Below, in pieces: positions 35,691 to 45,692 of a stretch of DNA of 64,000 bases. The stretch is from assembly GCA_041748655.1 (NCBI GenBank), contig JBGTCV010000047.1, positions 28,308 through 92,307 of the forward strand, read 5' to 3'. Source of the stretch: Leptofilum sp041748655 (GTDB lineage Bacteria > Chloroflexota > Anaerolineae > Promineifilales > Promineifilaceae). Under the pieces are notes generated by a model that ran no database searches, was not told where the DNA came from, and saw only the letters and a program-made list of their open reading frames with translations. The translations under genes were made by a program, and so were the position numbers. The number at the start of each line of letters is the position of its first letter. Within the stretch, counting starts at the first letter, position 1.

Positions 35691-36806
35691 TCAAGGCAAA
35701 AGCAGGTGCAGATCGCCAAATTCGTGCCAGAGGTAGCGCTGCTGCAGCGCCTGCTCGTAGGCCAGGGAAAGGTGGCAGCTGTCGGCCAGGGCGGCCAGCA
35801 TGGCCAGGTGGGTGGCGCGTGGTTCGTGCAGCCCCGTCAGCAGGCCAGCCACGGCGCGAATGCCCCGCTGCGGCGTGATGAACAGGTCGGTCCAGCCAGA
35901 CCCGGCGTGGGTGACGCCCGCCTCATCGGTCACGGTTTCCAGAGCGCGAATGACGGTGGTGCCCACGGCAATGACCCGTCGCCCCTGCCGCCGCGCCTGG
36001 TTCACCTGCACGGCCGTTTGCCCCGGCACACGATAAAATTCCTCATACGGCCGTTCATAATCCTCCAGACTGGCCACCCCCGTATGCAGCACCAGCGGCG
36101 CAAACTGCACCCCCTGAGCCACCAGCCGGGTAATCAGTTCCGGCGTAAAGGCTCGCCCCGCCGAGGGCATTTCGGCACTGCCTGGCTCGTCGGCAAAGAC
36201 CGTCTGGTAATAGTCCAGCGGCCACGCTTCGGGCACATAGCTGTAACGAATGGGGCTGCCATGCGCCGCCAGATAGCTGGTGAGAGACAGCGGCAGATGC
36301 AAGGTTGCCAGCCACAATCGAACCGGCTGCCCCACACCGTGACGCAGCGCCGGATTATGCGGCGTCAGCAGCCGGGCCGTGCCACCAGCGGGTAAAGTGA
36401 GCAGCATACCAGCTTTGCCCTCGCCAAAAGGTTGGGTGGTGGTTTGAGACGGCCGTCTCAGTTCCACGCTCCACAAACCGGCAGGCAGTTGGGTGGAGAG
36501 GTGCAGCCGAAGTTCAGTGCCGTCGGGCAGCGTCGCGGGCAGAGAGGCGTTCAGCGTACGGCTGGTGTTGATCACCAGCAAATCGCCCGGCTGCAAATGA
36601 TCACCAATCTGCCGGAATTGGGTGTGCTCAACCCGGTCATCCCGATAGTGAGACACCATCAGGCGCACCTCATCCCGCGCCAGGCCACGCGCCTCAGGCG
36701 GTTCGCTGGCTTCCAACGCGGGCGGCAGCGTAAATTCCAGCGCGGGCAGCTGCGGCATGATGGCCTGTTTTGTGGCCGATAGATTGGCTTGCAGTAAGGT
36801 CATCAT
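35691..36806 (-). CDS. QueA-like S-adenosylmethionine:tRNA ribosyltransferase-isomerase (divergent)
   Basis: QueA transfers and isomerises the ribose of SAM onto preQ1 in tRNA to make epoxyqueuosine. The 371-residue protein aligns along the family: GDLLVINTSR, RYSYVPEAWPLDYYQTVFA, SAGRAFT, LHTGVAS, GRRVIAVGTTVIRALETV and LLTGLHEPRATHLAML. Several usually strict motifs differ (NDTR reads NTSR; HLPRST reads HEPRAT), so it may be a functional paralogue rather than true QueA. ATG 36806 overlaps the SDR stop (ATGA). No other queuosine gene is near. A frame upstream to 36857 would overlap the SDR gene more. Confidence 0.75.
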   Translation of the reverse strand: MMTLLQANLSATKQAIMPQLPALEFTLPPALEASEPPEARGLARDEVRLMVSHYRDDRVEHTQFRQIGDHLQPGDLLVINTSRTLNASLPATLPDGTELRLHLSTQLPAGLWSVELRRPSQTTTQPFGEGKAGMLLTLPAGGTARLLTPHNPALRHGVGQPVRLWLATLHLPLSLTSYLAAHGSPIRYSYVPEAWPLDYYQTVFADEPGSAEMPSAGRAFTPELITRLVAQGVQFAPLVLHTGVASLEDYERPYEEFYRVPGQTAVQVNQARRQGRRVIAVGTTVIRALETVTDEAGVTHAGSGWTDLFITPQRGIRAVAGLLTGLHEPRATHLAMLAALADSCHLSLAYEQALQQRYLWHEFGDLHLLLP

Positions 36807-37522
36807 GCAGCTGCCTCGGCGATTAAATTTTGGGCCTGGTAACGGCCGTTTGGCCAATCCCCATGCACCAGCGCCAGCAAACCAGGCACGCTGGCTTCTG
36901 GCAGCGGTCGGTCGCTAATATCCTCGCCGGGGAAGGCGTCCTGGTGCATCTGGGTTTGCATATCGCCCGGATCAACCCAATAGACGCGCACCTCTGGCAG
37001 CCGTTCGGCCAGCTCCGCCGCCAAAATGGCGGAAAGCTGCTCCAGCGCAGCTTTGCTCGCTCCGTAGCCACCCCAGCCTGCATACGGCTCCACCGCCGCA
37101 TCGCTGGTAATGTTGAGGATGCGTGCAGCGGGCTTGAGCGTGTCGGCCACGGCTTGCAGCACACCGAGCTGGGCCACCACGTTCACCTGGAACACGCTTT
37201 CCAGCACGTCCAGCGGATAATCGAGCAGGGCTGGTTGTGGGCTTGGGCCGAGCATTCCGGCGTTGTTCACCACCAGGTCCAGGCCGCCCGCCGCCCGCGC
37301 CGCCACGGCCAGCGCTTTTCGGTGGGCTTTGTGGCTGATATCGCCAGAAACGGCCGTAACCGTCGTCAACTGTTCTAATTTATGATGGGCTCTGTTTAAC
37401 GCCGCTTGCCCGCGAGCATTGATAATGAGCTGCCAGCCTGCCTGGGCCAACGATTGGGCCAGGGCCAGCCCCAGGCCACGAGATGCACCGGTAATGAGTG
37501 CGGTTTTAGGTTGGGTATTCAT
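36803..37522 (-). CDS. Short-chain dehydrogenase/reductase
   Basis: The 239-residue SDR from ATG 37522 (GGAGAG upstream) has cofactor motif TGASRGLG, NNAG, a catalytic Ser (NITSDAAVEP) and YGASK. The C-terminal half matches SDRs that act on sugar or pteridine-like substrates only loosely. It is translationally coupled to the QueA-like gene by a 4-bp overlap, which hints at a shared modification pathway, but this is inference. Confidence 0.88.
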   Translation of the reverse strand: MNTQPKTALITGASRGLGLALAQSLAQAGWQLIINARGQAALNRAHHKLEQLTTVTAVSGDISHKAHRKALAVAARAAGGLDLVVNNAGMLGPSPQPALLDYPLDVLESVFQVNVVAQLGVLQAVADTLKPAARILNITSDAAVEPYAGWGGYGASKAALEQLSAILAAELAERLPEVRVYWVDPGDMQTQMHQDAFPGEDISDRPLPEASVPGLLALVHGDWPNGRYQAQNLIAEAAA

Positions 37523-37583
37523 GAGAACTCTCCGTTTTGCATGGTTGTATAGCGGTAAATTTGTGCAGCTATTCAAGTTTCAG

Positions 37584-37608
37584 AGGTGCGACGTAATGCG
37601 TCGCACCT
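37584..37608. repeat. Hairpin AGGTGCGACG/CGTCGCACCT
   Basis: A perfect 10-bp inverted repeat with a 5-base loop sits in the 273-bp divergent gap before the DUF2785 gene. It shares its arms with the wider inverted repeat at 11019-11083. An AACGGCCGTTT copy follows about 30 bp later. Confidence 0.65.
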
Positions 37609-37795
37609 GTCAGCTTAGGAAGAGTTTAGGGGAACGGCCGTTTCGCCACCTCAGGCAATCGACCAGAATTCTGCCCCACAAAAAGAACAGGCTGCTAACC
37701 TGTTCGTTCGATCAGTCTCTTGTTTTTGCAACAATTTGTTGACCATGGCAAAATTCGTGAAATTCAAGGAGCTGCGCTGTAGCTGGTGAAAATTT

Positions 37796-38677
37796 ATGCG
37801 ACTGAGTGAACGTGCCCTAAAAGATCAGCTTTACGAAATTGCCGACAACGAGTTTGCCCTGCCGGAGCAGGCCAAGGCGATGCCTCGCGCTCTGGAAATG
37901 CTGCCACATCTCGGTTCGCCGGATGCGGAGCTGCGGGATGATTTGATCTACAGCGCGTTGGCTACCTGGATTTTGGCGGACCAGTTTGAGGAGGATGATC
38001 TCAAAACGCTGCTGCGCCAGCTGCTAACGGAAGATCATCTGTTTTACAAGCTGGGTGAGTCGAACACGGACTCGGTGTTTATGCGCAGCTTTTCGGTACT
38101 GCTCATTCCCTTGATTTTGAGTTGGCACCGGCAGCGGCCGTTTCTCATGCCCTACGAACTGCGCGAACTCAAAGTGAAGCTGCTGGACTACCTGGAGCGG
38201 GAGCAGGATTTGCGCGGCTTTGTGCTGGACGAGGATGAAGCGGGCGAGCCAAAAGGGTGGGCACACGCCATCGCCCACACCGCCGACGCGCTAGACGATT
38301 TGGTGCAGTGCAAGGAGATGGAGGGCGAGGAGCTGCTGGAAATCATCAACGCCATCCAGCAAAAAGCGGCCGAAGCGAAAGAGGTTTATGTTCATGCTGA
38401 GGATGAGCGGCTGGTGACGCCCGTCATCGCCGCGTTGGGGCGCAAGGTACTCACTCCGGCTGATGTGCAAACATGGCTGACCGGTTTTGTGCCGTTGGCC
38501 CAGCAAAAAGAGCCATTCCCCGACTGCTATCGCCAGGCACAAAACGTCAAGACCTTCCTGCGCAGCCTCTACTTCCGCGCCCGCCAGCCAGAAACGGCCG
38601 AACTCATCGGTGAAAACAGCGCCACTACCCTGGCCGAACTGGTCAACAAAACGCTGCAAACCATCAGCTTGTTCTAA
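37796..38677 (+). CDS. DUF2785-family protein
   Basis: The 293-residue all-helical soluble protein has the DUF2785 hallmark GWAHAIAHTADALDDLVQ (residues 152-169) and the N-terminal LRDDLIYSALATWI. The family is of unknown function, widespread in Firmicutes and Chloroflexi. The ribosome binding site is weak. It is monocistronic, with a convergent monooxygenase-like gene downstream. Confidence 0.82.
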   Translation: MRLSERALKDQLYEIADNEFALPEQAKAMPRALEMLPHLGSPDAELRDDLIYSALATWILADQFEEDDLKTLLRQLLTEDHLFYKLGESNTDSVFMRSFSVLLIPLILSWHRQRPFLMPYELRELKVKLLDYLEREQDLRGFVLDEDEAGEPKGWAHAIAHTADALDDLVQCKEMEGEELLEIINAIQQKAAEAKEVYVHAEDERLVTPVIAALGRKVLTPADVQTWLTGFVPLAQQKEPFPDCYRQAQNVKTFLRSLYFRARQPETAELIGENSATTLAELVNKTLQTISLF

Positions 38678-38749
38678 CAAACCTCCCGCTTATTTGATCG
38701 TTACTCCTGAAACAACGTTCTCTGGCGAAGCTTGCGGGAGGTCAGGATG

Positions 38750-39040
38750 CTAAAAAACCTGCTGGTAATGCTCTACTGTCGGGAACGGATCGTAAAAGTG
38801 GTGCAGCAGTGCCTTCCACTGCTGGTATTCGGCTGACTGGCGGAAGCCGATGGTGTGATCTTCTAATGTTTGCCAGCGCACCAGCAAAATGTACTGGTTT
38901 GGCAGTTCCAGACATTTTTGCAGCTCATGCGCCACGTACCCTGGCATCCCGGCAATGATCGTTTGGGCCCGAGCAAAAGCGGCTTCGAATTCGGCCGTTT
39001 CCCCCACTTTCACCTGCAAAATCGCTACTTCCAATATCAT
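38750..39040 (-). CDS. Antibiotic biosynthesis monooxygenase-type (ABM) protein
   Basis: The 96-residue ferredoxin-like single-domain protein from ATG 39040 (strong GAGGAGG) begins MILEVAILQVKVGETAEFEA and contains YILLVRWQTLEDHTIGFRQS and WKALLHHFYDP, typical of the ABM/YgiN/HmoA group. Members are small heme-degrading or quinol monooxygenases, or have no known activity. Frame extension upstream is ruled out by repeat sequence and the ribosome binding site. Confidence 0.85.
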   Translation of the reverse strand: MILEVAILQVKVGETAEFEAAFARAQTIIAGMPGYVAHELQKCLELPNQYILLVRWQTLEDHTIGFRQSAEYQQWKALLHHFYDPFPTVEHYQQVF

Positions 39041-39106
39041 GGCAGCCTCCTCGTGGCTAAAAGGAACACAAAGTTGCGCAGAGAGCGCACAGATAAAGAG
39101 AAACCC

Positions 39107-39135
39107 TTTGCGTTCTTGGCGTTCTTGGCGGTTAA
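39107..39135. repeat. Word repeat at the 3' end of the HD-domain gene
   Basis: CTTTGCGTTCTTGGCGTTCT and a further TTGGCGGTTAA run directly into the stop codon (TTAA of the plus strand) of the minus-strand gene 39132-39749. It is another case of a dispersed word repeat at a gene end. Confidence 0.55.
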
Positions 39136-39749
39136 ATCCAAGAAAGAGAGAGTTCCTCGTGTGCTGCCTGGAACCAGGGATGGACGTAGCGCAGGCTGTC
39201 GCGCTGCTGCCAGAGGTAGTCCAGGTAGACGCGGCAGGCGTCGTCGATGTGGTGAGCAGCGGCCGTTTCCAATTCAACCAGGTACGGCGGCTCACCTTGC
39301 TGGTCCCACTTAATCTTGTCGGCCACAAAAACAATCTTGTCCAGCACCGAGGCCCCCGCTTTAAGCGTGGTGTGGCAGCCGATGGCGCTGAGCACAGCAG
39401 GCTCCGTCACCCCAAAAAGTTCCTGCGCCACCACCGCACTCAGCTTCTGGTGCAAAATCATGGGGAAAGCGGCCTCGCCGGACAGCACCGGAATGTTGAA
39501 CGCGTGGCACAGCTCTACCCGCACCCCGTCTGGGATGACGGCGCTGATGTCGTGCAGCCAGCCAGCCGTTTCTGCGCCAAGCGGGTCTGCGCCAAACTGG
39601 CTGGCCAATCGCCGCGCCTCCTGCGCCACGCGGGCGACGTGCCCCGCCACTTTGGGCAGGTGATGGTGGGTAAGAACGGCCGTAACATCCCGGCCCAGCT
39701 TGCCAGAAAAAGAAAAGTGTCCAAAATAAGGGCGTAAAATTTCATTCAT
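39132..39749 (-). CDS. HD-domain phosphohydrolase, YqeK-like
   Basis: The 205-residue HD protein has HVARVAQEARRLASQFG, AGWLHDIS (the HD pair), LSAIGCHTT and LDKIVFVADKIKWD, in the order seen in YqeK, the symmetrical diadenosine-tetraphosphate hydrolase that forms ADP. YqeK is usually next to nadD in Firmicutes; here it stands without nadD. The LHGPVGA motif of classic YqeK is replaced by MILHQKLSAVVA, so substrate is uncertain. The stop codon falls inside a word repeat. Confidence 0.8.
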   Translation of the reverse strand: MNEILRPYFGHFSFSGKLGRDVTAVLTHHHLPKVAGHVARVAQEARRLASQFGADPLGAETAGWLHDISAVIPDGVRVELCHAFNIPVLSGEAAFPMILHQKLSAVVAQELFGVTEPAVLSAIGCHTTLKAGASVLDKIVFVADKIKWDQQGEPPYLVELETAAAHHIDDACRVYLDYLWQQRDSLRYVHPWFQAAHEELSLSWI

Positions 39750-39811
39750 GGCACAAGCATACCACGGGCTGTCCGTCTAAAAAACCAACATCAATCATGC
39801 GGAGATTGACC

Positions 39812-40843
39812 ATGCAACAGAAAAAATATCTTTTGGGGCTGCTCACTTTGCTGCTGTTAATCAGTTGTGGCGCGTTGGGGGAAGACGGCCGTTTCACCAC
39901 CGACACCGCTGAAACCGGATCAACCAACACCACCCTTCGCTACACGGGCGACAAGCCAGCCGAGGGCAAAGGCAATCTTTTTGGCGAGATTCGCTGGAAC
40001 GGCAGCGGCGCGGCTGATCTTGAGGTGGCGATCTGTACCAATCACTCCTTCTTTGGTGGCTGCGGCGATACATCGTTCCTGGCAAAAACGGATGAAAACG
40101 GCCGTTTCCTCTTCAAAAATATCAATCCCGGCGTCTACGCCCTCTCCGTACGCCTGTTCAACAGCGACGACTGGCTCTATATTTCAGGCGGCATCCTCAG
40201 GGCCGCCGAATTTAAAGTAGAAGCGGGCAAAACATTGGTGGCTGGCGTACACCCCATTTACAAGCGGGACTTAAAGCCGCGTACCCCCACCAACGGCAGC
40301 AAGATGCCAGCCGGAGAAGTGCAGCTGACCTGGGCCAGCTACCCGGATGCCGATTATTACAAAATAACCCTCTATCCCGACCAGGGGGATGCGATTGTGT
40401 ACGAAAAACAGGTCAACGAAACAAGCATGAGGCTGGATTTGCTGCCGGTGAACTGCGGCTACCGCTGGCGCGTGGAGGCGTTTAACAGTGATCGAATCAA
40501 GATTGCCGAAACGGCCAAACCGTTCGATTTTGTGGTAGACAGCCTGAATGGCTCTTGCCTGCTGGCCATTCAGGAACCGGCCGACGGAGCAGAAATTCGG
40601 GGAGACAACATCATTCTGGATTGGGACGACAGCCCGCTGGCCACGACCTACAAAATCCTCATGTGGAACGATGATGATCCAAACCGCACCCACGTCTTAA
40701 GCTTTAAAGAAGTAAACGAATCCAGCTACCGCCTGACAGAAGCATTATCGCCCGCTCGCTACGTCTGGTCTGTCACCGCCTACAACGCCAGCGGCAGCAA
40801 AATCGGCGGCACAGAGATTTATGATTTCACGGTACGGCCGTAA
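39812..40843 (+). CDS. Lipoprotein with fibronectin-III-like domains
   Basis: ATG 39812 (GGAG upstream) gives a lipoprotein signal (KKYLLGLLTLLLLISCG; lipobox Cys at about residue 19). The mature part has a carboxypeptidase-like/SpaA-like beta domain (LFGEIRWNGSGAADLEVAIC ... FLFKNINPGVYALSV) and two FnIII-like repeats with LTWASYPDADYYKITLY and LDWDDSPLATTYKILMW, each ending with YRWRVEAFNSD / YVWSVTAYNASG. It is anchored outside the membrane; adhesive or binding role inferred. Confidence 0.8.
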   Translation: MQQKKYLLGLLTLLLLISCGALGEDGRFTTDTAETGSTNTTLRYTGDKPAEGKGNLFGEIRWNGSGAADLEVAICTNHSFFGGCGDTSFLAKTDENGRFLFKNINPGVYALSVRLFNSDDWLYISGGILRAAEFKVEAGKTLVAGVHPIYKRDLKPRTPTNGSKMPAGEVQLTWASYPDADYYKITLYPDQGDAIVYEKQVNETSMRLDLLPVNCGYRWRVEAFNSDRIKIAETAKPFDFVVDSLNGSCLLAIQEPADGAEIRGDNIILDWDDSPLATTYKILMWNDDDPNRTHVLSFKEVNESSYRLTEALSPARYVWSVTAYNASGSKIGGTEIYDFTVRP

Positions 40844-40865
40844 AAAAATCCGGGCCTTTGGGATT

Positions 40866-40928
40866 TCGTGGGGTTTGGCGTGAAACGTGATGCCTCTCTG
40901 GACACGTTTCACGCTTCACGTTTCACTT
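40866..40928. repeat. Iterated-word repeat (CGTGAAACGTGA type)
   Basis: GGCGTGAAACGTGATG is mirrored by CACGTTTCACGCTTCACGTT and CACTTA words. It lies 23 bp after the lipoprotein stop and 30 bp before argH; it may end the former's transcript. Confidence 0.6.
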
Positions 40929-40956
40929 ATCATTTTTACACAAAAGAGAGAACCAG

Positions 40957-42330
<1,374 letters not shown>

Positions 42331-42367
42331 AAGCGGCGGGAAGAAAAGCTAACTTTTTTTTACCGTT

Positions 42368-42748
42368 CTACTTGCTGGGAACAGTTTGCAGCACTTCACG
42401 GATAGTGCTTATCAGCTCATTCCGGCTGACCGGTTTTCCTAAATATTCGTTGGCTCCCGCCTCCAGCCCCATCCGAACGGCTTCCGGGCTGGTTCTGGCG
42501 CTGAGCAAGATGATGGGGAGAACGGCCGTTTCCGCTTGCGCCCGCAGCCTTTCGCAAACCGTAATCCCGTCCATGTTCGGCATCATTACATCCAATAGCA
42601 GCACATCTGGAGATGCATTTGCCACTACTTCCAGCGCTTTCAACCCATCTTCTGCCTCCAAAATGGCAAAACCAGCCCGCTCTAACATCAAACGGAGCAA
42701 ATTCCGGGTCATCGGTTCATCATCAACAATCAAGACGGAGGGATTCAA
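42368..42748 (-). CDS. Single-domain response regulator
   Basis: The 126-residue receiver has the acidic pair in VLIVDDEP, phospho-acceptor Asp53 (LLLDVMMPNMDG), the Ser/Thr switch (LLSARTS) and the Lys (LGKPVS). I chose TTG 42748, which follows AGGAG at 7 bases and gives MNPSVLIVDDE; a longer frame from 42778 lacks a binding site. No output domain. It is divergent from the receiver-ATPase gene below, so both may share the control region 42749-42925. Confidence 0.9.
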   Translation of the reverse strand: MNPSVLIVDDEPMTRNLLRLMLERAGFAILEAEDGLKALEVVANASPDVLLLDVMMPNMDGITVCERLRAQAETAVLPIILLSARTSPEAVRMGLEAGANEYLGKPVSRNELISTIREVLQTVPSK

Positions 42749-42925
42749 AATAATACTCCTGATACTAATTTCAACCAATCAATAAGACTCATTTTAGCCA
42801 GCCCCAGTTACAGCAGACCTTACAAGGTAGTAGCGACGATGTAACTTTTTTTGTAACTATGAACCTGTAACTTTATTGTCAGGAGCCACACCCACATTCA
42901 AAATATTTATCGCAGGTTGAACAAG

Positions 42926-44005
42926 ATGACACAAAAGAAAATATTAATCATCGATGATGAATTTCCCATGCGTTACCTTATTGAATACCAGCTCAAGCGG
43001 GAAGGATTTACCGTTGCCCTGGCAAAAGATGGCCCAGATGGATTAACGGCCGTTTCCCAGCAAAAACCAGACCTTGTGGTATTAGATGTGATGATGCCCG
43101 GCATGGACGGCTTTGAAGTATGTCGGCAGATTAAGAACACCCCAGAAACATCCCAAATTCCCGTCATTTTTCTTACCGCCAGCCAAGCCAAAGAGTACAA
43201 AACCCGCGCCTTTGCCGTGGGCGCAGACGATTATCTGACCAAGCCGTTTATGTCGGAGGAGCTGTTGGCCCATATTTCGGCCGTTTTAAAGCGGTCTGAG
43301 CGCGTAAAAACGGGATTGATCAGCGAAACGTCGGGCCGAATTGTCTCTATTTTTAGCCCCAAAGGAGGCGTGGGCACCACCACCCTGGCCATCCAGCTGA
43401 GTGAAGCGATCATCATGCACGAAGGCAAACCCGTGATACTGATTGATCTCAACTGGCCATTAGGTGGTGTTGCCGAAATGCTCAATTTACCTCCCCAACG
43501 CGACATTCTGGAGCTGCTCAACTCCCCCACCGAGCAATTGGACATCCCGTACATCCGCCAATTTGCCCAGCATCATCGGGCCGATTTGCTGGTGCTGCCT
43601 GCACCCGGCTCTTTTTTGAGCAGCTGCTCCAGGGATATTAGCCGCAAATTGGAGATTATTCTGAAGGAGCTGGTGGATGGCGGCTATCAGGTTTTGCTCG
43701 ATTTGGGCTCGCACCTGAACGAGCTGACACGCAGCGCCATGCGCCAATCCAATATAGTTTTTGTGGTGACGTCTGGGCAGCCGATGGCCAACAAGCTGTG
43801 CGAAACGTTTTTACGGGATGCCCCAAAACTAGGGATTGAGCCGCGTCGCCTGAAGCCGGTAGTGAATGAGATATACGGCCGTATCAACCAAACCGATCTC
43901 ACCCGCCTGCCCGTCGCCCACATCCCCCACACCAGCGAACGCTCCCGCACCAGGCTCTGGCTCAAAGAGCAGGGCATTCGCAAGCTCGTCTCCATCGTGG
44001 GGTAG
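42926..44005 (+). CDS. Receiver-ParA/MinD-like ATPase fusion (CpaE-like)
   Basis: From ATG 42926 the 359-residue protein has an intact receiver domain (Asp54 in VVLDVMMPGMDG, switch Thr in FLTASQ, Lys in LTKPF) and, after a short linker, a MinD/ParA-type ATPase with deviant Walker A SPKGGVGTTT and PVILIDLNWPLGGV. CpaE proteins localise Flp/Tad-type pilus machinery to the pole, but usually have a degenerate receiver; here it looks phosphorylatable. No tad/cpa genes are in the window. Confidence 0.88.
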   Translation: MTQKKILIIDDEFPMRYLIEYQLKREGFTVALAKDGPDGLTAVSQQKPDLVVLDVMMPGMDGFEVCRQIKNTPETSQIPVIFLTASQAKEYKTRAFAVGADDYLTKPFMSEELLAHISAVLKRSERVKTGLISETSGRIVSIFSPKGGVGTTTLAIQLSEAIIMHEGKPVILIDLNWPLGGVAEMLNLPPQRDILELLNSPTEQLDIPYIRQFAQHHRADLLVLPAPGSFLSSCSRDISRKLEIILKELVDGGYQVLLDLGSHLNELTRSAMRQSNIVFVVTSGQPMANKLCETFLRDAPKLGIEPRRLKPVVNEIYGRINQTDLTRLPVAHIPHTSERSRTRLWLKEQGIRKLVSIVG

Positions 44006-44011
44006 TGGCGT

Positions 44012-44080
44012 AATTGAGTAATTGAGTAATTAGGTAATTGACCGATCGAATTACTCAATTACCTAATTACCTAATTACTT
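44012..44080. repeat. Iterated-word inverted repeat (TAATTGAG / CTCAATTA type)
   Basis: TAATTGAGTAATTGAGTAAT is mirrored by ATTACTCAATTACCTAATTA words. It fills the gap between two convergent gene ends (stops at 44005 and 44083) and is related to 19542-19608. Confidence 0.7.
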
Positions 44081-44082
44081 GT

Positions 44083-45087
44083 TTATTCCCTCAGCTTCAT
44101 CTTCATCCACGGTGCCGAGTTGTGGAAATTAGCCGCCGCGCTGCCAGGGGACACCAGCGCATCACACGCGGCCCGAACCTCGTCGGTTAGCGACATCTCC
44201 AGCACCGGCAAAAAATGGTCCAGCTGTTCCAACGTGCGCGGCCCGATGAGCGGAGCTGTCACCCCCGGCTGATCCTTCACCCACAAAACCGCCAACTGCG
44301 CAGCCGAAATCCCCACTTCTTGCGCCAATTTCACAAATTCGTTGCCCACTTCAATCCCCCGCGCCGTCACCCGCTCGGCATAGATGCCGCCGCGCAGCTG
44401 CGCCCGCGACGTTTCCGGGAAGGCGGCAGCATCGGCGTAGCGACCGGCCAAAATGCCCATCGCCAGCGGCGACCAGGGCAGCAGGCCCACACCATACGCC
44501 TGGCACAGCGGCACCAGCTCATTTTCAATGCGCCGATCCAGCAGGTTGTACGGCGGCTGCTCGGACACAAAGCGCACGTAGCCGCGCAGCTCGCTGACCA
44601 TGATCGCCTCCATCACCTTCCACGCCGGCGCGGTGGAGCTGCCGATATAGCGCACCTTGCCCGCCCGCACCAGATCGGTCAACGCGGCGAGCGTTTCTTC
44701 GATGGGCACTTCAAAGTCGGGGCGATGCAGCTGGTAGAGGTCGATATGGTCGGTTTGCAGCCGCCGCAGAGACTCTTCGCACGCCTGAATGAGGTGGAGA
44801 CGGCCGTTTCCCCTATCATTCACCCCCGGCCCAGTTGGGTAATGCACTTTGGTGGCAATGAGCACGTCGTGGCGACGGCCGTTTTCCTTTAACACCCGTC
44901 CAATAATCCGCTCGCTTTCCCCCTGGGCGTAGCTGTTGCTGGTGTCAATCAGGTTAATCCCCGCCTCAATCGCCCGGTTCAGCATCCCCTTCGCTTCATC
45001 TTCCGGCGTAGGATTGGCAAAATTGTCGGTTCCCAGGCAAAGCGGCGCAACCTTCACCCCGCTGCGGCCTAATCGTCTGTATTCCAT
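44083..45087 (-). CDS. Aldo/keto reductase
   Basis: The 334-residue TIM-barrel oxidoreductase has the AKR tetrad region: INLIDTSNSYAQGESE (Asp, Tyr), IATKVHY (Lys), and LYQLHRPD (His), with YIGSSTAPAWKV later. It uses NADPH to reduce aldehydes or sugars; it resembles the AKR9/11-like group. It overlaps an AT-rich membrane gene by 19 bp at its 5' end. Confidence 0.93.
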   Translation of the reverse strand: MEYRRLGRSGVKVAPLCLGTDNFANPTPEDEAKGMLNRAIEAGINLIDTSNSYAQGESERIIGRVLKENGRRHDVLIATKVHYPTGPGVNDRGNGRLHLIQACEESLRRLQTDHIDLYQLHRPDFEVPIEETLAALTDLVRAGKVRYIGSSTAPAWKVMEAIMVSELRGYVRFVSEQPPYNLLDRRIENELVPLCQAYGVGLLPWSPLAMGILAGRYADAAAFPETSRAQLRGGIYAERVTARGIEVGNEFVKLAQEVGISAAQLAVLWVKDQPGVTAPLIGPRTLEQLDHFLPVLEMSLTDEVRAACDALVSPGSAAANFHNSAPWMKMKLRE

Positions 45088-45551
45088 CTTATTTTCCTTT
45101 CATCATTTGCTGCAAAATCAAATACTTGAACATATCGTCGAAAAAATGGGGAAATATATAACAAAAAGGGGCTGATAAACGTGGTTACAATGGTTAGAGG
45201 AGTAGCAGGCAGCGCAATCAAACCGGGAAGCAAAATGACTGAATAGATTGCAATTATCACTATGTTGCTTAAAGCATTGATAAGTGCAAAGTGCAAAACA
45301 TTTCTTATCCTATTTTTTCCAATAACTTGTGTAAAAATGAGATAAAGCGGTATTACCCATAAGATTAATCTCATCACGAATAGAGCAAACATTGATCCTA
45401 GTTCAACTCGACTGGTAAACCTTTCAGACAGGATTGTTAAAAGTTGTTTTTCAGAAACAGCAGACTGCCAAAGCGAATAAACTATCGGCTCAATCATGTG
45501 CTCAACTAAAATTAGGCACAGAACTAATGCTAGTATTTGAGACTTTTTCAC
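45069..45551 (-). CDS. Small membrane protein, unknown function
   Basis: The 160-residue protein has four hydrophobic helices (ILALVLCLILVEHMIEPIVY at the N-terminus; the last before a charged tail). Its DNA is much richer in A+T than its neighbours and has no ACGGCCGT copy, suggesting separate origin. It ends 19 bp inside the aldo/keto reductase gene in another frame. No family recognised. Confidence 0.6.
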   Translation of the reverse strand: MKKSQILALVLCLILVEHMIEPIVYSLWQSAVSEKQLLTILSERFTSRVELGSMFALFVMRLILWVIPLYLIFTQVIGKNRIRNVLHFALINALSNIVIIAIYSVILLPGLIALPATPLTIVTTFISPFLLYISPFFRRYVQVFDFAANDERKIRWNTDD

Positions 45552-45660
45552 AAAAAGTAGTTCCTTTAGCTGTAGCCGACGTCTCGCCGTGCCACCTAGC
45601 CGACACGGTCAGGAGATCGGCCGGAGCACGTGTATAGTTACAACTTTTTTTGCTTTCCCC

Positions 45661-45690
45661 CCTTTGCCACTTTGCGCCTTTGCGTCAAAA
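45661..45690. repeat. Word repeat CTTTGCGCCTTTGCGTC
   Basis: A CCTTTGCCACTTTGCGCCTT then TGCGTCAAAA stretch ends 2 bp before the stop codon of the SDR gene. It belongs with 35608-35683. Confidence 0.55.
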
Positions 45691-45692
45691 AT

